In this document: in pieces, positions 25,655-38,901 of the stretch
Numbering within the stretch: the stretch's first letter is position 1
Layout: every line of letters starts with the position of its first letter
Assembly: GCA_000750105.3 (NCBI GenBank)
Contig: JPHH03000067.1
Location: 62,001 to 126,000 of the forward strand
Reading direction: 5' to 3'
Source of the DNA: Tolypocladium sp. Sup5 PDA-1
Taxonomy: Eukaryota; Ascomycota; Sordariomycetes; Hypocreales; Ophiocordycipitaceae
DNA: 64,000 nucleotides
Notes under the pieces: generated by a model
What the model was told of the DNA's origin: nothing
The model's database searches: none
The model's input: only the letters and a program-made list of their open reading frames with translations
Program-made: the position numbers and the translations under genes

Positions 25655-26401
25655 TTGCAGGCGGCGCAGCTGGACCTTGTCTGAGGCCAATATGCGGCCT
25701 GCCGTCTGGTGCTGTGCTGTGCTGCCGTCTCAGACGGAGGAAGCCTCCGCTGACTTCGCATTTGCACCGTCTCTACCGTCCGTACGGCCCCTTTTGCCTC
25801 TGTCGACGCGTCCGTTGGCCGAAGTTGGAAGCGGGCCCGGACGGACGTCGGAGGGTCCGGTGCACGGGACTCGTTGGCTCGGTCGAACCTGACGTCCTGG
25901 CCTGCCATCCTGTTCGGCCCTGCTGCGGCAATGGAGCCCCCGGGGCACCGACCGGACGTCGTTGACTCGTTTGCCCTCGCGTGTTGGCCCTGTCGTATAA
26001 CACGAAGTACTCGTACGTACGCTCTTGGCAGCTTTGTCCTGGTATCTGTCTGGACCAACAAGGGGGTGACCCCTGTGGCCTCATCAAGCTGCGACTTGGG
26101 CGGTTGGTGGAAACGGCCTTGTCCATCTCAAGAGGATTCAGCCGAGTCGCCAGCATTGCAACCAACCAGTTTCGTGCGGCGTATCCGTAGTCGTCCCTCC
26201 CGACACAGGTTCCTTGCTCGAAGCCACACCCTTGCGGAGAGCAGCGTTGTCGAGCATGGCTTGCAACAGGAGGATGGAGGGGAATCCGCGGCGCGAGCGA
26301 GCCAAATGCCGCGCCGCAGGCCGCTCGCAGGCCGTGGTGCTACGGTGCAACCCTGTAGGAGCCCCAAGGTACGAGCAGTTGCCAGTTGCAGTTACTGTTT
26401 T

Positions 26402-26429
26402 TGGTGTTGGTGCTGGTGTTGGTGTTGGC
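26402..26429. repeat. TGGTGT-type hexanucleotide repeat
   Basis: About four to five TGGTGT units with one TGGTGC variant. A CACC-rich array lies only about 40 bp downstream, so the two tracts are roughly complementary in character and could pair. Confidence 0.8.
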
Positions 26430-26466
26430 GATCGAGTCGAATCACTGGCAGGGCTGCCCTCGTGAA

Positions 26467-26506
26467 GCACCGCACCGCACCGCACCGCGCAGCACCGCGC
26501 AGCACC
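26467..26506. repeat. GCACC pentanucleotide repeat with GCGCA interruptions
   Basis: GCACC units repeat about four times, followed by two GCGCAGCACC decamers. Confidence 0.8.
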
Positions 26507-28145
26507 ACCCAACACCAGAGCGCATGTCGGGAGCCGTCCAACGAGATAGTCGCACAGCCGAGGAGGGCGTAACCCTCTGGTGCAGGCACGAGGCGAGCCA
26601 GCGGGCAGTGCTGCGACGAGCAGATGCTGGACGCTATGTTGGCAGCCACTCAGGCCTCGGCAATCCGACATGTCATGCATCGCTCGACGCCTGCGAGGGC
26701 AGGGCCTCGCTCGATCCAGAGTAGGTTTGCAGGGCGCCATCATCAAAAGTACGCAGTGCGTACGCTCCCTGTGCCGCCCTCGTGCACGACTGCTTCGAGT
26801 GTTTGGTGTTGCTTCGACGAGGTCGTACGTGCAGGCGGCTCGACGGGGTGTCGATATTGACGGCTGCCCTGCATCTGCACCCCGTGCCGCTCCAGAGACG
26901 CCGCCAGTGGTGCTATCAGCCAGGTCGCACCGAGAATAGAATCCTTCTAGATGCCTTCTAGAACCCTTCGATTCCTTGTCAGCTTCTGACGTGTCCCCAA
27001 GGAAGCCGGAAGAGCCCTGGTGAAGAGTCGGCCGGCGTTGGCGCCCCTGGGCCAAAGTCAAGGAGATGCGAAGGCGATTGTATTGATTGGCCTTGATGCG
27101 AGCCCCGGTGCCAGGACGCATCGCAGAGGGTGCGCCTATCGCGTTGAAGCCTTGGAAGGTGCACGTACTTTCGTAATTCGCACAGCACGGAGAGCACTTC
27201 GGCCATGGTCATTGGCACCAGGCTTGCCAGGGAACCGCTCGTCGACCAACACGCCGCCGACCAACCAAAGTCTCTCTGCCATGTTGATGCCATCACCCAC
27301 ACACGCCCCCGTCCCATCCGCCGCCACTGCCGCCGCCCGCCGCGCTTCGAAGTTCGGCCGCAGCCATTTGTTGCCCCGTCTCTCCAACAAGTTGCGACAC
27401 GGCCAGGCGCGTCGCCGTACGTACATACAGCATACCGCGGGGGAAACGAGATCGAAAATACGCCCATATCCTGCGCGTCCGATCGAAGCTCCAAGCAAAC
27501 ACGTCTGCTCGAAACGAGCTCCCCCTGCTGCGAAGAGCAGGCTCGTCGTCTCAGACGCCCCTCCCTCGTCGGCGTTGGCCCAAGCCTCGGCCGACGGTAT
27601 CGCCGCCCGCTGCACGGCTCCAGCCCTTTGGGCAAGCGGGAAAGCGGGGGGTCTTCGAAGTACCACAACTGTAGAGAGCAGCGCACATTAGTTTACTTCG
27701 GGGGAGGGGGGGGGTGGCTGGATGCCGATGGATGTCTGGCTTCGTGCCCATGCTCGTAGGGCCGGAGGCTGGGCACAGGGGACCTTGTTTCTTCGTCTGT
27801 TCAGTGTTAACCCCCGGGCAGGGTGACATCGCGCCTGGCAATGGCGGACGGGAAGACGGCGGCACATGGCTGCCCTGGGAGTGGAGGCTCAGCCCGGATT
27901 CTTCAGAATTGCGAGACAATCTGCGCCAGCCAGCCTGACCCAGATGTTCTGAACGGAGCTCTCCGTCGATGGCAGAATCGGCACGACACCTTCCATTTTG
28001 CCGTACAGAGCGAGGCTTGGACTAACACATGTACTCCGTAGATCTTGTTCGACCGTCGACGCCCTGGCTAGCTGTCTCTGAGCAAGATCGACGACGCAGC
28101 ACCGCCATGTCTTTTTGATCATGTAGCCTACCCAGCCTACGTATC

Positions 28146-31100
28146 CGTACTTGGTACCCGTAGTCCGTACTGGACCGATCAACCTCTTGCTCGCCCGCAT
28201 GACGCTGGGCCTCTCCAGGTGTAAGGACGATTGACGCATCACAACCCGAACGGAGGCGTTCCGCAGAAGCACGCAGGGATGGCGAGGCCTTCGATCGACG
28301 TCCGATCTGCAAGTCCCTTGCGCGCACGTCAGAGCCAACCATCAACGTCGACGACTCAGCCGCAAGCCACGTCTCGCCGGCATTGCGTGCATATTGCCTG
28401 GATGCACGAAGCAGAACCGCCGCGCCTCCGACCGTTGGTAGCTCGTTCCATGGAATATGGAAAAGGTCCACGGAGCTGATCTGCCAGCTGCGCACTGGAA
28501 GCCACAATTGGAAGCGGTTACACGCTGCTGACGCGACCACGAGTCAAGCAGACGGTCTTACCCTAGACCGGGCTGGCCTTTCGAAGTTCAGCCCTGCCGT
28601 GCTGCAGTTGGTCGTAGGGCTGGGTGGGATACGTCTTGCAGTTGCGGCTATATAACTCCGGACGGTCTCGTGGCTTCGTACAGGTACACGTTGGTCCTCG
28701 CTGCGAGTCAAGGCCTTGGCTTTTAGGCTGTCAGTGCTCCCTCTACCTCCTCTGCCGTGCAACGCCTCCTTTGCAGATTGAGCCCCGTCCGTGCCGTCTG
28801 CGGCCTGCCCAACGGTACAAGTACTCGTTGAACTTCGAGAACGGCCATCGCCCTTCTCGAAGGCGAATGAATAATTCTCCGGGCGGCCCCACGGAATCGG
28901 CCAAGTTCCCCTGACGCCGTCGACGCCGCAGACATCCCGAGGCTTGCCCCGGCGGCGAATTTAAACCCGCGCGCGGCCACTCACAGAGTCGGACTCACCA
29001 CCGGGCGGGCGGTCGCCGTCCATCCAGGGGTCTCGGGGAGGTGGCTGCCGCCGCGGTCGCTGTTAGTCTTGTAGTCGCCACCATGGTGTCCATCCCTTTC
29101 TTCGGCGCCTGATGATGCTGAGCAGGCGTCACATCGAATCACGGGGCGGCAAGGACGGCACGTACATTCCCGCACAGCTTTCTAAGTCGAGCAGCAGCAG
29201 CACGTCGGCTATCGTAATGGTGGTGGCGGCGGGCTTCAGTCCACATGTCTCTCTTGGTATCCCCACGGACTGGCTTCTCGGCCCAGGTGAGCCGAGTTTT
29301 TGCCTGTTCCTCGCCTGTTGTTGTAAATCCATGGCGCCCTCTGTCCACGCCGGACATAAGGGGCCTGCAGTTCGTATTGTATGGTAATTAGTAAACGGCG
29401 TCCCCTCCCCCCCCTCTCCCCCAGCGGCCCTCCGCCCGGCCCGAAGTCTCACGCCGAGAGTCCCGGAGAATGCGCCAAGTTGAGAAAGGTTTTGGCCCTC
29501 CAATTCCCGGCAGTCTGGGTCGTCCGGAGCCGGGGTCTCTCCGCCCACCCGCCGGATGCCTTGCTGGAAGGGGGTTTGGGCTTGCCCGTTGGACCAACGG
29601 CTCGGCTGGGGCTGCGCCTTTATCCGACATTGGCGGTGGAGAATCGAGGAGGGCACCAACCAGGGTTTTCTCGTTTCTTGGGGGGCGAGATGGCGGCATG
29701 GGCTGCGACCATGCCATCCATATCGCCAATTCTTCCCATACATATGAGTCTTGCGTGCTCATCTTTCCCTGCTTGATGCCATCCCCGCTCTCCGCCTACC
29801 GGGTTAGAGTTGGCCGTCGCCTCGCTCTTTGTGGGACTGGCACGAGAGCAGACATCTTCAGCAACCTTCACTGCCTGCTGCCACGAAACGAAGAGGATAC
29901 TACGGACTAGGCGTTCGGCCGATGCGACGGCGCGGGGGTTATCTGGTGCCGTGCGTGCCCCTTGCTCGGCCCACGTCTTACTGGTACTGTTGCCAATGCC
30001 ACAGGAACTCTGTCGGCACTTTATACCAAACAGGCCGCATGTCGCATCTGGCAAATGAACGGTATGTATTGTATGCGGAGTACCTGTGGCTCAAGGTAGG
30101 GCAGGCAAGCCGCTGGGCTGGTCGACCTCAGCCGGGAGCTCTGCCGGCGACTCCCCGGGGGGGGGGGGGGGGGGGGGGTTGCCACCGGAACGCGCGCTGC
30201 CACGTCTCTCCCAGGCGGTGGTCTGCGCATCGCCTCACCGCAATGCATCGTACTTCGTATGATGGTCCATGGACATTCATTCCCCTGGCCTGCATCTCCC
30301 AGCGCGCTAGGTCCAGGAAGCTCGTCGTCTGCGGCACACTGGCAATTGGCGGGACGCACGGGACAGCATGCCGAACGACGCCTTGCAGCAGGCCCGGCCC
30401 GTCCTCGCAAACATGTCCGATCCAGAGGCTGCGCTGCGCACGCGCTTTGATATAAGGTTTCCCGTGCAAAGCACATTGGATATTTGCTCCCCAGCCGCAG
30501 AGTCTAGATGGTGCGTTGTCCCCGGCTAGCGCCTTGGTGCAGCTGCGATGCCTTCTTGTTGGTCGCTTAAGCTTTGCCAGGGGCTCCGTATTGCACGCGA
30601 CTTATACATACGTAGGGAGGTTGATGTTGAGCGTGTGTTCGCACACGGAGTCCTCGAGAGTTCCACGGTGCGTCGCCCCGACCTGTTGTGACTACCTGTG
30701 CCAGCATCAGACGCCTCCCAGCCATTGGCAGCATCGCCAACATCGATTGGGTAGCTGCACATCTGGCTCGGCGCCCATCGCTCGGCCCACGCAACGGGGG
30801 CGTGCGATCCACGGGCCGTCGTGAACCTTGAATTCCGGTCCAGACAAGTAATTAAACTTACTCGTACATGCCTATCGCACAGCAGCTCGGACAACGCCTC
30901 TCAGCTAGTACTATTCACCCGGCTGCAGCCAGCATGCAGTACACCGAGTTGCGCACCGAGATGAAATGACTCGCCTGGGCAAGCCATAATAGTTCTGGCC
31001 TTGTAATGTACGTACGGACTAATAGTCCACACGCACAAAGGTGCAGACACACGCCTACCCCGGGGCCGCTGAGCAGCCCGAAATGGACGGCCCTGCGCAA

Positions 31101-34100
31101 ATCCCGCCAGAATATTGGCTGAATAGCATCGGCCTGGGCATGTCTGTCGGGAGAGGCTCGGCCACTGAGCGTGGAGGGTAAGGTCCCCGAGGCGCCACGG
31201 TCCCACGCGGCTGTCAATACGCGCGACGACGGGCTGGAGGAGTGGCCCCGGGGCTGTATGTAGTTATGTAAGATGGAGGCCTCATCTCCTCCGAACGAAC
31301 CGGCGCGGTGGTCGTGGTGAGGACCATGTACTCCGTAGCTACGATAGGAAGGAGGCCATGGAGGAGGCAGCCAACGGGCGGAACCGATCCCGCAGCACGA
31401 GTACTCCGAACTTTGAACGGACTACGGAGGTAATTACTCGTACATACATACGTTACATACTTCGTAGATTGGTCCCCTTGGGCCTTGGGGCCAGGGCAAC
31501 CTTGCCCGCTACCTATCCACCATTCCACGCGCGCACAGGTACGAGCAGAAACCAGATCTCGCATGAGCTCCTCAATGTACCCAATCCCTGGAACCCGCAA
31601 GAAATAGTCGCGATCGGAGCCGAGATGCTGCAGCCCGAACTGCAACTGCAGGCGCACGAGCCCTCTGCCACGGCCCCCAACAAGGCTGGGTGGCTCGCCC
31701 TGGCCCTGCTCCCGTGCCGTGCGTGACACGAGCGATCAAATCAAGAAACAAATATCCGCCCGGGGACTATCATATATGGCACCCAGAGCCGGGCCCCGTG
31801 GTGCTGGGAAGCAGTGACCGTGACGGGCAGCATCTCGACAGGGCTGTATTCGTACTTGTAGTATGCTTTACCACCACAGCGGTTTGGCCGGCCGAGGGCG
31901 TGAGCATAGCACCGACCGCGGTGCCGTGATGCGGGAGTGAAGGAGCCCTCCTCCCTCTAGTCCGTACATACATACGCGCGTACAAGCCGCCGTCGTCTTG
32001 CTAGTATACGCACTCGGGCAGCACGGCAACGACCACTACGGCGTGCGTCGGAAAAGTGGCCGTCTCGGCTCCGTCGTCGGCAAACTGCCATGTCGTGATT
32101 GCCCCTTCACAAGCAGCAGCATGTCCGTGTGCGCACAACGGAACACGCGGGTAAATGCCCAGAGGTCTGGTGTGGAGAAACACCATTGAGAGGAGATGGC
32201 GACGCGTCGTCGATTGAGGCTTGGAGACGGCCAAGCGACAGCCCAGTGTGGGGTTTGCCCAGCATGGCGGAAGTGCCAAGTCGGCTGCGCTCTCGTTGCC
32301 CGTTCAAGGTTCGAGACAGCATAGCCCTTCGGCCTCGGGAGATTGGACGTCGCGGGCTAGCCTCCAGCTCGCAGCAAGTGCCTATTGTAGGAAATACGGA
32401 CTACGGTCGTGCTTCAGGTAAGCTGCTGCGCATCAAGCTTCAGAATAGCAGCTTCGGGAGGGGCGAGACTGACTAGCGACACCAGCCGGCATCGTCGTGC
32501 TGCTATTATTATCGCGGCAGCGCTGGGACAGAGCAACATGAGGCCGGCCCACGGCGTCGGCAATTGCAGCGCGCCGTACGAAGTGCTCCGTACGGACTAC
32601 GGACTAGAGAATCAATGCACCGGAAAGCCCAACGTGGGCTGCTCTCCCTTTGCGGCGTCTCCTCTCGCCCGAGCCTGTTTCAGTGCTCGGGCCCAGGCCG
32701 TGCCATCCTGCGCTGCGCTTTTTGAGGAACTCTGGGCCGTGTCTCTTGCGAAGCATACGCAGGCGGTCGCATAGACACGGGCCAGATCGTAAATGCCGAT
32801 GCGCGTACGGAGTACGGAGTACCAAGTACTAGTAGGCGGCCACCCGGGAACGCTGCGCAAGGGACCAAGGCGTTGGAGCAACGTCTCCGGAGTCGAGGGG
32901 CGCCCCCGCCTTTTGTTGTCTCGGAAGCCGCCGCCGTGCCTTGTCCATCTGGGTGTTGCTTTATCAGTTCCAATGACGCTGCGGCTTGTTGGCAACGCTT
33001 TCTTGCGGTGCTGGCCGCGAGCGAAATGATGAATGGCCAATGCTGCATCCGTCCGAGGCGGGACCCGGGATACGGGCTGCGTGTCCGCCAGCTCCGGAGG
33101 TGAGTGGGCCGACGCGGCATGCCGCAGCCCGGAGGCTCAACGTCAGCGGCCTTGCCGTTGCGGCCTCGCTGAACCGCTGGGGACACCGTTGCGGACAACA
33201 GGCGCTCTACCTGGCATGACTTCGCTCGGACGCAATGCGTCTGTGCTCCATATACTCCCCCATCAAGGCATTCTCTGCGGACCAGTTCCTAGTCTGAGGC
33301 GGCCGCTTGTCGCAGGCACATGCCATCCTACCAGGGCCATCATCGATCATCGGCTGCACCCAGCATATGCACCCATGACAAGTTTCGATGCGCCGTGATC
33401 AACGCACGCCTGCGCTATGAGCGCCGAGCGAGGGTCTCTCCTTGCCACTGGCGGTCGAGTCCAGAGGGCGCACATCACACACTACAGCCTAACTTGAGAT
33501 TTACGATCATGACCCCCTTCATTATAGATTCGCTGGCTCGGAGTAATACAGGCAGCGTTGTGGCGGTTATGGTGGCCATGGCTCACATACCTACTCCCAG
33601 GCAGCCCAAAGGGGCACCTGAGTCGACCGACGAACGGGGTCCCGGCGCGTGGTCTGTCGGAGAAGAGTACGTCAGGCTTACGGCAACCTCATCGACCTAG
33701 CCGAGATACGGATTCGGCCACGATGCTCGCGAGGCTGACTCTGATGTCGGCTCAGGGCAGATTTGGTGGGAAACCCTGCACACATCCCCCGCAGAGTCCG
33801 GGAAGCGCAGTTGGGCCAACCGGCCAGGACAGGGCCAGGATTCCCTGTGTTTGTGTATTTTCCCTCTCGTGATTGCGGGCTTCTGTGACATCAAAGACTC
33901 GCTGCGGTCAGTCATACCTTGCAACAGCACCCCGTACGCCCCCCCAAAGGCAATCCGTGGTGTTTCGTGGTTTCCTTCTGTTGTTACTTCGTAGGTTGGT
34001 GCGAGAGCACGCACAACTCGTCGCTGGCTTGCACAAAGGCCAGCCGCAAGCTTCCCACTCTCAGCACACCCCTCCCCTTCCGTGGCGTCTTTGGGTGCTC

Positions 34101-37100
34101 GCCATTCCATGTCCATACCCGATTGGGCAATGGGGCGCCAGGCTGGTAGGGCTGAAAGCTGGTGCGGGTCCATCGGTACAAGACACAACTGGAACTGCGA
34201 GTGTCTCTTCCATCAGGCCGCAGGGCTCGACCGACCAACCAAACTCACTGTCGTTTAACGCGCTTTCCAGCGTCTGTCCAATCACGTCGCCATGGCCCTC
34301 CAGAGTCGCAGCTTTTCAGCCGGGCCCAGCACGCTTGGGTATCAGTTGCTGGACAACTCGACTTACTTGCTGCGTCGTTTGTTTGTCCGAGCGCAGCGGA
34401 GCAGGCCCGTGGCCAGAGGACCGTCCCCGTCGGCTCCGAAGCAGGCCCCACCAGCAAGAAGCCCCTGGCCAGTCCCAAAGTGGCAATTTCTCGTGACACT
34501 GACATGAGGTCCTGAGCTTGGACGAACAGCATGACACCATTTACAAAACTCTATGATATTGGCTTACTTGCGGACGGAGCCCCGGTGGCAACGAGGCACG
34601 CGCTCGTCGAGGCCCAGCTCCTTGGTATGTAATAAGTGACTAGCGCCTCCAGCCAGCCAGGGCGTTGCAGATCTCAGCTTTGGTCGCCGAACGTTGGTCG
34701 CTGTGGACGAAGGACGTATTTCCAAGATCAGGCCAACAAAACGAAGCGACGGATGGATGCGAGGCGGTATATCAAGGAGCCGATGCAGCCCAGAGAGTAC
34801 GCAGCATGGCCACTCAAAGCTGCCGCCGGTGCACGCACATACTCTTACGAGCTGTGATGCGAGTCGCCGACCGCCACGCTTGTCGCAATGCATGGCACGT
34901 GGCTTGCATCCTTCCTGACATCCCGGGCGTTGAAGGAGCTTGAAGCCTCCCAACCTCCGTCGCGACGTCGATTCTGACCTGGGTGACGGACTGTGGACGC
35001 TGGGATGACTCGTAAGGATAGACCCCTTATTTCCCCGCTTCAAGTGGCGCTCATCCCATGGGCCATGGCTTGTCACCCAGCCCCGATATGGCCGGCGGAA
35101 AGCCCTACTCTGCCGGCCGGCATCGTCGCGCGGTTGACGCTCTGCAACACCGCAATAGCTTCCACCTCCTTGGCCACTGCAGGTTACCACCAGAGTCTGC
35201 AGAATGCGAAGCTTTTTCGGACAAGGTTGTCCGTCAGCTTCCTGCAGTCGACATCTGCTGGAGCCCCGGGACCCGGCGAGTTGGCTTTCTGTGATACGGC
35301 GCAGCTTCTGCCTCGTCGAAAGGAGCTGTTGCCGGGTTGGATACCCTCGGAGCTGTTCCCGAGGGGACGTGTTCATGGCTTTTCAAAGTCGCTTGGACGG
35401 GGAAAGGCAGCCCCAGCCGTCGAAGGAGACTTCGCTTTGACGTCGCGGGCATGTGCGCATTTTCCATTCAGGGCATAAGCACAGCCGACTCTCGCTTCAG
35501 CCAACCTTGGACAGAGAGCTCAGGCAGACGGATGCATTCACAAACTGCCACGACGATCCGTTAATGGCTCATGTAAGGCCAAGTGACAGGAGTGTTGCGG
35601 GGCAATGCGAAAGTGCTAATGCGCCGAAACCATCCCGCCCCCTACGGCAACGGCGACGGGCGAGCGAGTTGTTGTCCGGACCAGCCTCGGTGTCGCCAAG
35701 AGGCCGTTGATGCAGTTCATCATAAATGCCGCCTGGTTTTGCGATGCGCGCATTGTTTCCGCCTTGACGTAGAGGCTGAAGGCGAGGCGGAAACCCTTGG
35801 ATGATGACGACTCCAGTCGACAAAGAGGCGCCGCGGGCTCCACGCAGCTGAAGTTGAAAGGGCTTGGCGGCAGGCCAGTAGTCTTAGACGGCTATGTGAT
35901 GGGATGGGGAAGTGGCCTCGTTGCCGGGCTGGCAACAAGGAACGGTGACGGCGATTAAGTGCACATGGCGAACATGATGGCAATGGATGCGGTTGCTGGC
36001 TGAGGACACCACACCCCCGTTGCTGCTGGTCAGCTGACATGGCAAGACGAGCTCGAAAACGATGTCAGCAACTCAGCCGTCGAGGGCAGAGGCTGATGAC
36101 GGGTCAGCAGTAAACGGGTTCGGGCAGGAGGCTGAATGTTGTCGAGGTTTGCAGTGAAGCGTCCGTTTCTTTGGAACGTAGCGCAAGGGTGGTCTGATGC
36201 ATCGCATGTTTGCCAGCGGTAGGCCGTAGTCCGCATTCCCTTGTTGAATTCAGTACTCCGTAGTCCGTACGTACATACGTAGCATTATTCCCACTGCGCA
36301 TTCCCACCAGGGCCACACCGCGATCGTCAGCAGCTGGCGGCCACAATCACGGCGTCGGAGGCCTGGAGCGAGCAGCGCGACAGCAGCCGAGCCGGGGTCA
36401 ACGGATCCTGCAACGTCGAAGCGCCCCCTCCTGTCCGTCAGGCAGTCTACCGCGCAGGTCTCCGTCAGCCGAGTCCGAGTCGCTCTCTGACCTGCTCTCC
36501 GCCATTCCCATGGCTCATGCCACCGTGCCACGATGTCGGCTTACAGGTCGCAAGCGCCAAGCACGAAAGCGAGAGCCCTACGGAGTACGGACTACACAGA
36601 TAAGGAGCAGAAACTCTGTCTCTCCCTCTGGTGAGCTTGGCGCTGGAGTGAGCTGGTCGGAAAGTGGGACAAGACGTCGGGTCAGCCCTAACCTTCAAGC
36701 ATGGAGTTTTGGGCGCGCGAGAGAGGGGTGTGGGAATGCGACCGAGACCTGGGCTCCTGCCACTTGGTGTTGGTACTTGGCCGCGTGCTCTGGGCAAGTA
36801 CCTCGCTGAAATGACCCCCCCGGTGTGGCTTGGGCCACCTACTCCGTACTTGGCCCTACACCCCTCTGCCCCCTGACCCCGAGCACGAACCTGGGAGCCA
36901 ACAGCAGCCCAGGGGCATCAGGTCGTAGTGGAGGCCTGCACAGGGTCGACTTTGGTTGGTCCGCTTTTGAGCCCTGCCAGGCTCGTGGGGACGGGACCTA
37001 ACAGAGATGGATCATGGAGCGCTGAAGAGGGCTGGACAGCGAAATCGAGCGCACGCCCTGCCTGTCCTGCCTCCACTAGGTACGGACTATGTACCTTACG

Positions 37101-37112
37101 GAGTACCCACGC
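28146..37112. repeat. Dispersed TACGGAGTAC / GTAGTCCGTAC motif, densest part
   Basis: Short related motifs built from TACGGA, GGAGTAC, TAGTCCGTA and GTACGTAC recur on both strands. Clear examples are TACGGAGTACGGAGTAC at 32806-32822, CCGTACGGACTACGGACTA at 32588-32606, the compound site at 36252-36281 (AGTACTCCGTAGTCCGTACG plus GTAC-rich flank), and copies near 28155, 31010, 31325, 31400-31465, 31960, 32395, 36577, 36841 and 37080-37107. Further copies lie near 19960, 23485, 38093, 45838, 54730 and 62602. All are in noncoding DNA; I saw none inside the confident exons. Confidence 0.75.
30157..30178 (+). repeat. Homopolymer run of 22 G
   Basis: CCCC followed by 22 consecutive G residues, then TT. 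It could form G-quadruplexes on the plus strand, and its exact length in the assembly may be unreliable. Confidence 0.95.
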
Positions 37113-37640
37113 AGGGCATCGATAGCCCTGAAGCCTTGCGCTGATGGAAGCTGGCGAGGATGGAGTGCTTGGCGGGCTCCTACGAGTACGCACGCCTCAT
37201 TCCATACGAGCACATTGCCTGTGGATAAGGTATTTGTGCCAGGTCGCACAGCCTGCGCCAAGGTAGCCTAATCCCGGCACTGCACAGCCTTATTAAGAGC
37301 TTTGGAAGTACCCAGACGTGGAGTGCAGGTCGGGTGGAATCTGTTCGGAGCACAGGCTGATTTCCATGGATGGAACCCTCCTTGACTGCTGGGCTGCATA
37401 CCTACGAGTCCCTACCTAGAATTGAGCATCAGGGGAGGGCTACGGACGTACAATGGAAGTTTTATGCACTGTTACACGGCCGCCCAGGCCAGGCCGGGGG
37501 TGTGCCAGGGACATTGGACTGGAAAGAAAGTGCCAGAACTGGCGCCAGAGGTGTGCCCCTCCCTCTATCCTGTGCTGGTGTTGGTGCCCCTACCTGTTGT
37601 GGTAAGGAAATCGCCGCACCAAGACCAACGGACGATACGC

Positions 37641-37710
37641 ACCCATCCATCCATCCACCCATCCATCCATCCACCCATCCATCCACCCATCCATCCACCA
37701 TCCATCCTCC
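37641..37710. repeat. CCAT/CACC tetranucleotide minisatellite
   Basis: About 70 bp of CATC and CACC tetramers arranged in higher-order blocks (ACCCATCCATCCATCC-like). Confidence 0.9.
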
Positions 37711-38490
37711 AGCCTGATGCTAATAATTGCGACACAAGACAACGGGGCACCTCCAAACCAGCCGCTCGGGATCGCTTGTGACCGCAACTGCCAGAGGAAA
37801 CCAGCCACGCACGCCCCCCTTGGTCGTCTTCCCCTCTCCTTGAGGCTACTACTGCTTGCCGGCTGCATCGCATATCTATCTGCAGCTTCGTCGTCAGATA
37901 TCCTCGCCCGCTCGGCGCTTCGTCTTTTCGCTCTCGCCTTGCTTCGGTCGCCAGAGACACAAGGCTGGTCGAGTTACACACGTACGGCGGCTCTCCAGGA
38001 GAGAGTTAAGATCTGCTCCGCGCCACGGGGGCCTGGCACACGCAGAACTTAGAAGGCAAGACGAATCCAGAAGGGAAACCTTCACAGGCACGGAGTACGG
38101 ATATTCTTGCGCTTCCAAAGAAGGGACACGCCAAAGAGGGTCTGCTGGCGGCACATAACGGGATACGACACATACCAGGGAGCAAGCATCTGGCCAGGCG
38201 TGCACTGTACTGTACTGTACCTCCACGGTCAGACTCGACACTACCAATCCATCCCCACGACTCGGTCGGACTCGACGCACGCCTCTCCCACACCCCCTGC
38301 GTCGTCACCGTCCTGGCCCTTGGGCCTTAGGCCGCTCCACTCGAGAACAACAAAAACGTCGTCAGCCCTCCCGCCAAACCTTAATACGGATCCCTCCCTT
38401 CACTACAGTTATACTGCACTTATACTTCCGGGTCTGCACGTCCTCAAGCCCTCGACGCCTCGCCTTGTCCTACGGCTTGCTGTACGACTG

Positions 38491-38587
38491 CGTCTCTTCT
38501 TTACACTTTTCTTCTCCTTCTTGCAAATTTTTCTTGGCTCCATTTTCTTCTGCCATTTCTTGTTAGTTCCTCGTCCTCTTGCCTCTG
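38491..38587 (+). promoter_or_regulatory. Pyrimidine-rich tract upstream of the C2H2 gene
   Basis: A strongly C/T-biased stretch (TCTTCTTTACACTTTTCTTC and similar) lies about 315-410 bp before the ATG. Such CT-rich blocks commonly mark promoters and 5' leaders in filamentous fungi, so this supports transcription toward the gene at 38902. Confidence 0.5.
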
Positions 38588-38901
38588 CGACCGTGCAGCA
38601 CCACCTGGCACTTCGACGATACGGATACCCCGAAGCCATCGCCACCTCGAAGCCTTATCCGCGCCCGAGTCAGACACGAGCGCCCACATCTGCAACAACA
38701 CGACTCAGCTCCCTCCCCCGGCCGACGTCGCCCTCTCTCGGTTCAATGACGGTGGCTGCGTCGTAATTGTCCGTCAAGTTTTCCCCTCGCGGCACAGGGC
38801 CTTCAGCTGCGTCGGCGCTTTGCGCAAGTCTCGAGTCCGCCTTCAGTCGCCTCATCAACCGCACTCAACCCGTCATTCGCCATCGGCCAAGCATAACCGC
38901 T

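Larger units (their letters stand above)
17798..38901. other. About 21 kb gene-poor interval between the OPT and C2H2 genes
   Basis: I read all longer frames on both strands and found no recognisable domain, no run of spliceable coding exons and no transposase, reverse transcriptase or integrase. The frames present (for example 26138-27121 minus, 34564-35376 minus, 21352-21975 plus) have erratic Arg/Ser/Pro/Cys-rich translations typical of chance ORFs in GC-rich DNA. The interval is not visibly AT-rich, so it does not look like heavily RIP-mutated repeat. It contains microsatellites, a 22-G run and many copies of a TACGGAGTAC/GTAGTCCGTAC motif. TATA-like sequences (such as TATATAA near 28651) could drive noncoding transcripts, but this cannot be shown here. 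Confidence 0.6.

Noticed and set aside
26138..27121. 327-codon minus-strand ORF in the gene-poor interval
   Set aside because: Composition is Arg/Ser/Thr-rich without domain signatures and overlaps microsatellites; a chance ORF in GC-rich DNA.
34564..35376. 270-codon minus-strand ORF
   Set aside because: No recognisable motif, no supporting splice structure and other strands equally open.
37641..37710. Considered as a CRISPR-like or telomeric array
   Set aside because: It is a simple CCAT/CACC microsatellite without spacers and does not match the TTAGGG fungal telomere repeat.
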